From Drosophila persimilis (lineage: Eukaryota; Arthropoda; Insecta; Diptera; Drosophilidae): a DNA stretch of 64,000 bases. The DNA is taken from the NCBI RefSeq assembly GCF_003286085.1, contig NW_020825330.1, forward strand, positions 1,488,001 through 1,552,000. Direction: 5' to 3'. The translations under genes were made by a program, and so were the position numbers. A model generated the notes under the pieces. The model was not told where the DNA came from and did not search any database. It worked only from the letters and a program-made list of their open reading frames with translations. Each line of letters begins with the position of its first letter. The first letter of the stretch is position 1. Positions 13,747 through 23,112 of this stretch are shown here, piece after piece.

Positions 13747-14551
13747 GGCGTTGTCCTGCTTAAGCTGTTTACTTTGTGGCAGGCAACGGGAGGAGCTACT
13801 TGGAGAGTCAGTCGCTTGTGCTTCTGCTGCTGGGGCGACTGTCGTTTGTGTCCGGGGGCCACAAGGCGCACGTGAACGATGCGCATTCAACTGTCTTGCC
13901 GCTTGCCGGTCGTCCCCCTCCAGACTTGCCCCAGCCACGTGCCACAAACAATCGAATGGAAAATTTGCATCCTCTAGCAACTAACATCGCCCCCCCTCCC
14001 CTCCCCAAGAAGTGTTCCTTCCTTTGCCGACGGGCTTAAGGCTGTTTGACATTCAAATGGTCAGGCCTCAACAGGTTGCCAAGCTAATGGGGGAGTCTCG
14101 AAGTATATGGCGTGGCAAGGACTTGGCAAATCGCTTGGATTGGCCATGACAGGCGATGGATGGCGATGGCACAACTTTCCTTTGGCATGGAATCGGTAGA
14201 TAAATAACAGCAGAACGGAGGATACCGCTTTATACCCAGACAGGATAGATCTTCCAGTCTCATTTAGCAGGAGACTTTTCAAAGACATTTTACTGGTTGT
14301 TGAACTATTTATTGTGCTTACAGGGCCTTTTAATATCTGTGATACTTTGATTCGACTCGAATACGCTACTTGTTCCTTCCTTGTTCCCCCAACATTTCTA
14401 TTCCATTCGGATGCCCGTTCTATTCAGTATTCCCTTCGCTTTTTTGGAGGAACCTCCATTTATGTATTGAGGTAACCACTTCGTATATCATTTACCAGAT
14501 TGCACAAGATTTTTTTTGAGTGGCACAAGCAGACGGCGGCGCTCATCTAAG

Positions 14552-14599
14552 CCCCATACCCATGCCCCGTACCCATGCCCCGTACCCATACCCATACCC
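14552..14599 (-). other. Long G-quadruplex-capable tract
   Basis: Nine or so C3-C4 runs on the + strand, each separated by 3 bases (ATA, ATG, GTA). The minus strand thus carries many overlapping three-tetrad G4 options. A CCAATT hexamer repeat follows at about 14619-14640. Confidence 0.75.
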
Positions 14600-15179
14600 T
14601 TTCCGTCTGCATCTGCAACTCCAATTCCAATTCCAATTCCATTCCCGGTTCTTCCCGCTGGAGCACAATGATGATTTCGCAATCGATTTTAATGGTTTTT
14701 GGGCTTCGTTTGATATTGATCAGATGCTCCTCCGAGATGCGGTTCCCTCTCACTTCCGTGCCTTCCCTGGCTACCCTGTCTTCATTGTTTGTTGTGTGTT
14801 GAAGCAGCGGAGCGGCAGCAGCGGCAGCAGCACCAGCAGCAGCCGCGTTGTGACCCATATAAAAATTAGATCACAATGCACACCTTACAATCGGGATTTG
14901 GGATTGAATGGGGGGTGTATATATAGGAGATGGGTAGGGGCAAGGGGTAATGCGAGACAGACATTTGATGGCATTGCATAATCCAGGGAGTGCATCGAAC
15001 CAGAAGCAATTAAAAGTCGATACTTTTATATTTCATTTGAATTTTTGTTGTTTTTTTCTGTTATCTTAATGAGCAAAGCTACTTAGGTCTTAATGTGGAA
15101 AATATTTGGGTTACCGCAGCCCAGTCTCCCTCTCCTGCTGGGAAGCAGCCGACTTCTTCTCCAACTGCCAACTTCCAAT

Positions 15180-15207
15180 CCCAATCCCAATCCCAATCCC
15201 AACTCCC
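15180..15207 (-). other. Telomere-like (GGGATT)n G-quadruplex tract
   Basis: Five CCC runs (15180, 15186, 15192, 15198, 15105+102 = 15205) separated by AAT or AACT on the + strand. The minus strand reads as GGGATT units and meets the three-tetrad G4 pattern. Confidence 0.75.
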
Positions 15208-16591
15208 ACTCCTACTCCCACTCCTGTCCCTATTCCCATCCACCTCCTCCTCCTGCGCCCAGTACTTGATGCTCATTGTCTGGGGCATTGTCTGGGCCAT
15301 TGGGTTCTCTTTCGCTTATGCATCTTAAGTGGCCTATTAGAATATGAATGCCCTTAACACAGCCAAAGAGTGTGGTGAGTGGATAGAGGATGGAGCCCAG
15401 TCCCTGTGCCAGTCCCCCTTCTATCCCTCCTCCTTTGTCCACATTATTATGTATTATGTATTATGATTATGTATGGATTTCATTTGTTGTCATTGTCGTT
15501 GCGTCGAGTCGAGTCTCTGGATCTCCGGTTCTCCGGTTCTTGGGTTTCGTATTCTCTAGCTCTCGATCGGACTGGCTCTCGTGGAAAGGTGTGAAAAGAG
15601 AGTCGTGTTGAGGACAATACCAGCAAAATAGGCAATCTGCCTGAGGAGGAGGAGGCGGCGGCGGCGGCGGCAGAGTCGCTAATGAAGGTACTGTGCTGTG
15701 GCCTGTGTCCATGAAGAATTAACACCTACAGGAAAACGTTGGAAAACCCAACGAGACAGAGAGAGAGAGGGAGATACAGATTTCTGTATCAACTGGAACA
15801 TATTTACTTTGAAGACTACATATAAGCACATAGCTCGTATAAGATCTAGAAAACTGTTTATATCCGGCATGTACAGGGAGTACAGGGCTTTCAGAACTTT
15901 TTCCTCACAAATAAGAAAGTTACTCATTTAAGAACCATGGACTCCATGGATAGTGGACTTGTTTCTATGGCGTGCCACAGAGCTAATGGTTAATGGTGGA
16001 TCGATCAACGATTAGTCCCTGCCCTGAACTTGCATCAGAGTCTCTATTAATTGTAATTAAAAGGGATCACATCCCGTCCCCCCTCATAGACGGCGCCAGC
16101 TAACGCTCTGCGATTGTCTGTGGATCGATCTTAATTGAATTAGATGGCGATCCGTATCCAATGGAATTCGTATTGCATTTTCCACACGCTCAGTGGCTGT
16201 CTCTGTTCGGTTTCGTTTTCGGTTCTGTTCCACGGATTGCGCGGATCGGGAAGTGTTGGGCAAACAAACAAATGGTGGAGCGATTCCCCATCCCCTTGGC
16301 ACAACAGCCACGAAGCAAAACAAATTTTCATTAAGAAAAACGAACAAAAAAAACATGCATTTCGATTTCAAGAACTTATGAATGGGTATACGCATTCCGT
16401 TCCATTCCACTCCGTTCCCATTCCTCCGCCGCCGCATGCCGTTAAGTGCAATGCGAACTCATTTTTGGTCGAGTGGATGGCGAGGGTTTTCCCTTCTTTG
16501 ATGCACATTCGAGTATAATTGCATTCAATTTCCTGTTGCCACCATCAGATATCTCTGTATACATTCGTTCGATATGCTATAGAACGATGTG

Positions 16592-17018
16592 CAGTGCGTG
16601 CTAGGGCTATAAGGCTGTAAGATGGTGGAGTATGAACGATAGGAGAGCGAACATTGGTTTATTGACTATCATTGAGTTTATTCTACAACTAATGCCAGTC
16701 AATGGCTGTTCGATAAACTTCGATGAGGGGTTATAATCAGTAAAAATGACTTATGTCAATAGCTAAATCAATAATGAAATAATAACTAATATCTTCGATA
16801 ATCAAATGTGTAACCAGCACTTTTGAAACACGCACAATTTTTCGATTCGGTATGTAATCGCATGTTAATTTTGATAATCGATAACCTGCGATAGTCGAAT
16901 CCCAATGTTTTGAGTCGATAAAAAGTCGATGGTTAATTTGATAGAAAATCAATAACTTTCGATAAGCAGCTTCCTTTGAATACTACCTTTCGATTCGATA
17001 TACTCCCGAAACGCACTG
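16592..17018. mobile_element. MITE-like element, copy 1 (CAGTGCGT ends)
   Basis: CAGTGCGT at the left end (16592-16599) is matched by its inverted copy ACGCACTG at the right end (17011-17018). The right end is followed by TA. The 427-bp interior has no coding frame and is full of CGATA/ATCGAT words. Two other loci (46905, 50709) have the same kind of ends, nearly the same length and the same sort of core. Copies 1 and 2 also share GTGGAGTATG near the left end (16625 and 46974). CAGT-type ends next to TA suggest a Tc1/mariner-related non-autonomous element, which is inference. Confidence 0.5.
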
Positions 17019-17885
17019 TATGCACTGATCAATGATCCAATTCGACTGTTGGCCAAGGTCTTCTCTCGGGTCTCAAATGAAACCCATGCTCCATTATCAA
17101 AGATTAACGAAGATTTTCACTTTCCGTCACGACTTGGAAAGCTTCTACCCATCGAATCGATTGCCCAATCCCGCCCAATCGAGCCATACATATTTATAAC
17201 ACTTTCATTGGCGACCGACACCGACCCCCCAACTCCTGGACCATTTATTTATTGGATTGTAAAAACAGAAAGAGTTCGAAGAGCATTTCTTGGAAAACCC
17301 CGTTAAAAATGCATAAAACCAAATCAATTCTACCACCAACATAAACATTCTCGAACCGTATTTTTGAATACCACGAGTAATAGTAATAACAATGGTAATA
17401 ATAAGGCCAGATATGGGGAAAATAAAGAGAGCTGGCTCCCTCCATCCATCTAGAAAATGCATAGAAAATCAACCAAAAGAACGGGAACGGGGATTTTTTT
17501 GTGCCAAGAGATAGGGAAGAGCCCCAAGAACTTTTGGGCCTGCCTCTCGCTTGCTGTGTGTGGCGTCGTGAAGTGGAGCTTAAGTGGTGACCCCGACGAC
17601 TTCATTATGCAAATGCTCAGATGCTCATACACCAGCAGCACTTCAATCATTCGGACCAAAGTGGCGGCTATAATTATGACAAGGCGCCTCCTCCCGTTTT
17701 TCCAGCCCGAAAAATAGAGAGAAAATCATTTCTTGCTTGACCGCGTTAATAATGAGCCAGTCCCCGTCCGACTCCCTACTCCCGACTGCCGACTGCCGAT
17801 TGCCGACTGTGGACCCATCATTTCCATCACAGTTTTCATGGGTTTTTAATTAGCGTTCGATTCGAAATGTAAGGTGACATCTGCG

Positions 17886-17915
17886 GAACCGAACTGAACC
17901 GAACTGAACCGAACC
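17886..17915. repeat. ACCGAACTGA decamer repeat
   Basis: Three tandem units of about 10 bases. Confidence 0.75.
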
Positions 17916-20743
17916 GCACCACACCGCCTTCCAGCATTCGTTTTCCTTCATCTTCTATCTGAAATTAATTTAAAGTTTTATGCTAGAAGCATTTTTTATG
18001 GCCCACTTGATGGCTGCGTTGAAAGGGAGAGAAATTTATTTGGATCGTAATCGGAGCGCCCGCATAAACCTTTGACCATAGCCTTGGACACCGCGCTCTC
18101 AGGGCTCAGGGCTCTTCTGGTGTGTCTTGCCTCGGTTGCCCTGTCTGGGAAGGACAGAGAGTGTGTGTGTGGCAACATCCTGGACTCGACTCTTATTCCC
18201 TTTGTCATGTTTTATGTATGTACACAAAAGAGTGGAGCCCGGGGCCAGAGTGGATCCAAAGAAGAACATTTCTGGGCGTGAGTTTTCGTGAGTCTTTGGC
18301 TCTTCATTTTGCTGCACCGAAACATTAATGCATATTTATGGCACAGGACTGCGACTGCGACTGAGACTGTGGAGACCACACTGAAATGGGTTGACAAGTA
18401 GGCTGGTTCTTGTTTTTTGATTTTTTTCTGTTTTTGGGGGCCCATTTGATGGCCAATTGACAGCTGATGTGGTGCGGATCATTAATCACAGCCGAAAGGA
18501 ATCTTCTGCTTTGATGTTTGCTTCGCTCACAAGATCGAGAGTAATTTATGAGAAATGGCAGAGCCCACAACCGACCAAAAAGGGGTCAACCATATAAGAG
18601 TTTTCTCCTTGGTGCAGTCCACCAAAGTTTGAGAAGAGTCCCGATACTGATACACACATTTCTTTATTTAATCTATAAACTAATTCCCGCCCACAACGAC
18701 ACTTGATTCCATCTACAATCTTGACAGGTTGGCAGTCGCGTGCCACAACAATGCATCGCTAGGGGTCACGACATGCGTCGCTGTCCTCAAATTGCATTGG
18801 TTTTAGTGCTATTTAAATTTATTTCCTATTAATGCCTAAGGCTCTGGGTATATTATCGAAATTAAGAGCTGTTATAGAAAATAGCAATCACTTCGATCGT
18901 ACTTACGACCTCTGTTGATATACAAAAACAGCTACCAAATAGGGAAAACATAAGTTTCTATTCATCTTTCAGTTGGAAGAAGGCATCCGATGGTATACAT
19001 AGTTTTAGTGGACACAACAGGTATCCCATAGTCCCAAGGCACATCCCACTATATATAGCATTCTGTCGATTGTTTTGCTTTTCTGTTTTCCTGTTTACAC
19101 GGACGTTTATATGGTTGCCAGTGATTTGAATCGAATGACAGCCAGAGCTCTCTGTCACATACACAGAGAGAGGGACATCGGAGGTCCCTACCACGCGCCT
19201 TGTCCCCACTGCCTCCCTCTCTCTCTCCCTCCCTCTCTCTGTATGGTATGTCCCTAGGCAGTGTGGAACCTTGGGGATGGTAGGATGGTGGGATTATGAC
19301 GCATTTCGAGTGTTATCCAGTGGATTTTCAACGTTCTGTCACTTTGATTGTTGTCATTGTTTTTGCCCTTGATTTATCATCGCTTGCGGTTTTCCACGGA
19401 AAAGGGTTCTGGGGGTAAGTGTTTTTGTGTTGTGTCGTTAGGGATTTCGAGGGCTAACGATGGGGGTTGTCCTACCCTACCTACCCTACCACCGTCTTCT
19501 TATTTTTCACGCATTTTCACACGCTCTCTGCTCGGTTCTGTTCAGTTCTGTTCTGTTCTGTTCGTCCCATTCTCAATGAAGAAAATGACTTGTTAATTTT
19601 CTAATTACGAAATCATTTTCGTTACGAGAGCCGCCGCCTGAGTCCTACCTGCGTCATAGTACCACCTCTTGGGCCTTCACCACACGTTCGTACTCCTCTC
19701 CCGTTCCCACTGGTGGTTTCCTTTTTTGTTTTTTAGGGTTTAGGCGGCGCTGCTTTTGAAGGGCTCTACCAGGGCCACGGCCAGGGCCAGGGCCAGGGCC
19801 AGGAGAAACCTGTTTGATTTGTCTTAATTTCTTCCACCAGCCGAAAAATTTCATTATTGCGCCTGTGGCGCTGGCTGTGTGTGTGCGAGTGAGTATATGA
19901 GTGTGTGCGAGTACACAGGGAGAACGAAATTGAACAGTCCACATAGCACATGTCGAATACATCTCTTTGGGACTACTTTTCTCTCAGTGCATCCTGTGTG
20001 TGCGTCTGGGTGTCCGACCCCGTCCCGCTATCAGCGCCAGTTCATCAGCATGTGAGCCGAGAGCCTGTCTGTGCCTCCTTTTCTCCTCTCACTCTTCCTT
20101 TTCATCTGCTGACTGCCTGTTGCCCTCTAAAAGGAGCAAAGGGCAGGTACATTGGCCATGGCATGCAACTCAAACAGGTGTTTGGGCGGTTATTCCCATC
20201 TCAATGACTTCTATGGACAGTTAGTTTCATGGTTCTTGAGATATATGTTTCGTAAACGTTACTTGAGATACATATGGTATTAGTACAAATATATTTATCA
20301 ATATGCACATGTTTTGTGTTTTTTCCTATAAGTAAACACACGAGACATACACACTATAGACGTATGTATGTACCTCCCTTAAGAGTGTCGTGTTACATTA
20401 CCAATGTTACATATGGTTTTAACATTCCTTGGGATCTGATTAAAATGGGTTTTATTTATTTTTATTTTGCGTTTAAAGGGTATTCCCCCGGTCGATAAGC
20501 TTTCCCTTTTAGTATTTTCAATTTGTTTTATGTTGTGCGTAAGGTACAATGGGATAAAAACATAGAGATGGATGTTTTTTACCTGGTCCCCTGATGTTCT
20601 TTGTGGCTGTGTTTTTTTTTTTTCATTTTCGTTTTTTGTTGTGTTTTTATCATAATCATTTGTGAACTGAAGCTGTCTCTGTTCCTGTTCTTTGGCCCGC
20701 TGCGTATGTCCGATGCGTATCTCAAAGGTACCACAAACACACA

Positions 20744-20747
20744 TGCA
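20744..20747. repeat. Target-site duplication TGCA (left)
   Basis: TGCA directly precedes the 5' LTR and is repeated directly after the 3' LTR (28543-28546). A 4-bp duplication is typical of gypsy-group elements. The target lies in an alternating purine-pyrimidine tract. Confidence 0.85.
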
Positions 20748-21111
20748 AGTTAACGTACCCAATTCCATTGAGCTCTTATACGAGTTGTAAACAATCTTTG
20801 GTTTTCCAAAACGAAAACAATTTCAATCTTGGGCCTCCGCCTAATTGATTTCTAAGATGTACAATCTCAAGCGCCCCCGCCGCAATCCCATTCTTTGACA
20901 CTCGCCTAAATGGAAAACCAATGTTTGCCCACACCCGGCTTCTCATAAACAATCTCACTCCCGGCTTTCTGCAGATCCTGCACTTTAGGCCTTTTACAGT
21001 TCTCTCTTTGGATGACGAAATCTAATACTCGGGATGGCGAAATCAATTGAAATGTTTATAGAAAAACGATTCCCGAAAGGGATCAACGATGCAAAGATCA
21101 GAAAGTTCAAA

Positions 21112-21146
21112 TCAGTCTTGATCCAGCAGCGACACCGCAAAGTCTA
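21112..21146 (+). promoter_or_regulatory. LTR initiator and downstream promoter-like element
   Basis: TCAGTC at 21112-21117 matches the Drosophila initiator consensus TCAGTY. No TATA box is seen about 30 bases upstream. Counting the A at 21114 as +1, AGTC sits at +28 to +31 (21141-21144), matching the first four positions of a downstream promoter element (RGWY). TATA-less initiator promoters are known in gypsy-group LTRs. The same motif in the 3' LTR is at 28375. Confidence 0.6.
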
Positions 21147-21232
21147 GCTAATTATTAAGATCGCGCAATCCCTTGGCCCGGAATTCCTTTGTGACCCTCT
21201 ACTTAAATCTATATCAGTGAAGTTCGAAGTAA

Positions 21233-21238
21233 AATAAA
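21233..21238 (+). terminator. LTR polyadenylation signal (5' copy)
   Basis: AATAAA near the end of the LTR, downstream of the proposed start site. The functional copy is expected to be the one in the 3' LTR at 28496-28501. Confidence 0.6.
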
Positions 21239-21278
21239 AACTTTTTAAAAACACAATCCGCTACCGCAGTTGTTTAAT

Positions 21279-21296
21279 TGGCGCCCAACGTGGGGC
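21279..21296 (+). other. Primer binding site for tRNA-Lys(CUU)
   Basis: TGGCGCCCAACGTGGGGC is complementary over 18 bases to the 3' end of Drosophila tRNA-Lys(CUU), including the CCA tail. The first T overlaps the last base of the LTR. Minus-strand DNA synthesis would start here. A lysine tRNA primer is what gypsy itself uses, while several related Drosophila families use tRNA-Ser. Confidence 0.85.
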
Positions 21297-21890
21297 GACG
21301 TTGTCTAAAAAGCACCGAATGATAAAAGTGTTGCGTCGTGCCGAAACCCGAAGGACAATTAATTAATGGAATAAATCCTTCAAAATTAAAAACGCGGAGT
21401 GACTGTGTGATATAGATAAAAAAAAGTGAGATAAAAAGGAAACAAACCGGAGCTTAGGGTGTGCAAAAACAAATACAAATACAAATACAAATACAAATAC
21501 AAATACAAATACAAATACAACGCAAAATACAAATAAAACAAAAAGCTAATCAAGGCAATTCGTAAATACAAAAAAAACCAAAGAAACCCAAAGTTTTTAA
21601 AAAAACAAAACCAACAAAACCGACAAAACCAAAATACAAAGAAAGTGAAACGATCAGCGAAGCCAAAGAAGGAAGACCCCCAGAAGACCCAGCTGAGCAA
21701 AGAAATTTAAGAAGGAAGACCCGTTCGAAGATCTGCCAAACTAAGAAGGACGACCCCTACCGGATATTTCGTGAGCAAGAGTTGTATTAATAAATATATA
21801 AGTTCAATTAGGATATATAAGATTATAAAAACTAACATATAAGAAAAATTAAAAGTGGATCAGCTAACTTTAGATTTTGAAAAACTAAAA
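21297..21890 (+). other. Untranslated leader between primer site and gag
   Basis: About 590 bases with no long open frame, very A-rich on the sense strand. It contains an ACAAAT hexamer array at 21469-21520. Candidate splice donors for the env message are GTGAGA at 21426 and GTGAGC at 21771. I saw no match to the TGCATA-type Su(Hw) repeats that form the insulator in the D. melanogaster gypsy leader. Confidence 0.6.
21469..21520 (+). repeat. ACAAAT hexamer array in the retroelement leader
   Basis: Eight perfect tandem ACAAAT units and a partial ninth, followed by looser ACAAA-type sequence. Entirely free of G on the sense strand. Confidence 0.9.
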
Positions 21891-23099
21891 ATGATTAACT
21901 CTCAAGCAAGGACCGATCTCACAGCAGATCTGGTCAAACAATTGATAGCACTTCAAATTTCACAAGTACAAGAGCAAATTGTAAATTTAAAACAACAAAT
22001 AGAAACTAAATCCGATCAGGTATCGGATTATCAGGCAGAAACAATAGACGAGACAATAAGAGACGACACCACATTGAAGGTAATAGAATCCCTACCAATT
22101 TTTAATGGTGGATTAAACCAATATGTAGGATGGAGGGAAGCTGCAGAAACTGCAGTGAAGTTATATAAGAAAGGAAGTAAGCAATATTATATTGCATTAA
22201 CAATTTTGAGAAACAAAATAACAGGACCAGCACATGACGCACTGACCAACCACGGGACAGTTCTAAATTTTGATGCCATACTTTCACGGCTTGACTTTGT
22301 TTACAGTGACAAGAGACCTATTTACATAATAGAACAGGAATTAAGCGTTCTCCGACAAGGGAACCTTTCAATTATAGATTTCTATAACGAGGTTAACAAG
22401 AAAATGACCTTGTTAATAAATAAGACAATAATGACTCACGGAAAGGACAGTGAGATCACCAAGGAATCAAATAAAAAAATTAGAGACAATGCCTTACGCA
22501 TTTTTGTCACTGGCCTAAACGGCGGCATTGCTGAAATCCTATTTTCATTGAATCCCCCAGATTTACCGAATGCCTTAGCAAAGGTACAGGAATTGCAATC
22601 TAATAACATTCGGGCCCAATTTGCCTACCAATTCAGCGGTCCCAGAAATTCAGGGAATAATAATTTTAATACCTTAAGATTCAACCAACGACAACCTAGG
22701 ACTAACAGTTCACCATTCGACCAAAAAAGGGATTTGCAGAGGAATAACATGTCTTGGGGACAACCCTATTTCTTGGGTAATAGACAACAAAATCAGGCCC
22801 CAGAACCAATGGAGGTAGACGAATCTATACAAATCCGGAACCGACAGAACAGCAATCAATTCAGGGGAAATAATAACAATAGAAATTATCGGGAGAATAC
22901 TAACGGTTATTTTAGGAGAAATAATAACAATTATAGCCAAGCCCAGCATTTTAGGGCAAACGTAGTCCCGAATAATCAGTCTAACGACAATCCAGCGCAG
23001 AAACGAAAACTAAACGAAATGTCGGAACAACCGGCTAATAAAGCAATGAGGATAAATAACATTGAGGAGGATCATTTTTTAGATCAGCCCCCGAAGTAG
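21891..23099 (+). CDS. gag: Gag polyprotein of the gypsy-group element
   Basis: Predicted 402-residue structural polyprotein that would form the intracellular particle. The frame is open from 21843, but the first in-frame ATG is at 21891, in an A-rich context (AAAATG), so I start there; 12 further codons upstream would need a non-ATG start. The N-terminal ~45 residues are glutamine- and lysine-rich and look helical. A capsid-like part follows, with a GW motif near residue 70 and an arginine/lysine-rich central stretch. The last ~130 residues are very rich in Asn, Arg and Gln, with no CCHC zinc knuckle, as usual for errantivirus Gag. It ends with TAG at 23097. A slippery heptamer at 23075 lets some ribosomes enter pol. 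Intact, with no stops. Confidence 0.9.
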   Translation: MINSQARTDLTADLVKQLIALQISQVQEQIVNLKQQIETKSDQVSDYQAETIDETIRDDTTLKVIESLPIFNGGLNQYVGWREAAETAVKLYKKGSKQYYIALTILRNKITGPAHDALTNHGTVLNFDAILSRLDFVYSDKRPIYIIEQELSVLRQGNLSIIDFYNEVNKKMTLLINKTIMTHGKDSEITKESNKKIRDNALRIFVTGLNGGIAEILFSLNPPDLPNALAKVQELQSNNIRAQFAYQFSGPRNSGNNNFNTLRFNQRQPRTNSSPFDQKRDLQRNNMSWGQPYFLGNRQQNQAPEPMEVDESIQIRNRQNSNQFRGNNNNRNYRENTNGYFRRNNNNYSQAQHFRANVVPNNQSNDNPAQKRKLNEMSEQPANKAMRINNIEEDHFLDQPPK

Positions 23100-23112
23100 G
23101 TCTGCCCTACCT
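23075..23112 (+). promoter_or_regulatory. Gag-Pol -1 frameshift site
   Basis: TTTTTTA at 23075-23081 is correctly phased in the gag frame as T TTT TTA. It lies 15 bases before the gag stop, and a -1 slip leads directly into the pol frame, which is open from 23066. A small hairpin is possible downstream: GTAGG at 23096-23100 pairs with CCTAC at 23106-23110 and encloses part of the gag stop codon. The 14-base spacer is longer than usual and the stem is weak, so the heptamer is the firm part of this call. Confidence 0.7.

Larger units (their letters stand above)
1..20743. other. Non-coding flank left of the retroelement
   Basis: No open frame here has a recognisable domain, and the longest frames run through low-complexity repeats on both strands, so I call no gene. 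The + strand is rich in T and in G/T or C/T runs, as is common in sense-strand introns of Drosophila, but no splice site is strong enough to place an exon. The stretch holds microsatellites, G-quadruplex-capable tracts, CGATA clusters, one MITE-like element and one candidate core promoter, each listed separately. Intergenic DNA and an upstream intron are both possible. Confidence 0.6.
20748..21279 (+). repeat. 5' long terminal repeat
   Basis: A 532-bp direct repeat, identical to 28011-28542 except for one base. U3 runs from 20748 to about 21113, R is proposed to start at the initiator A (21114), and U5 follows the polyadenylation signal. The left edge is fixed by comparison: the bases before AGTTAAC differ between the two copies (A versus G). 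The right edge is where the copies part, into GGCGCC here and into TGCATGC at the 3' copy. This copy should drive transcription of the element. Confidence 0.97.

Noticed and set aside
21297..21890. Su(Hw)-type insulator in the retroelement leader
   Set aside because: No repeated TGCATA-core sites found; only the ACAAAT array is present.
21855..21890. Gag start at the upstream GTG (21855)
   Set aside because: Non-ATG starts are uncommon and nothing requires one; the first in-frame ATG at 21891 has a good context.
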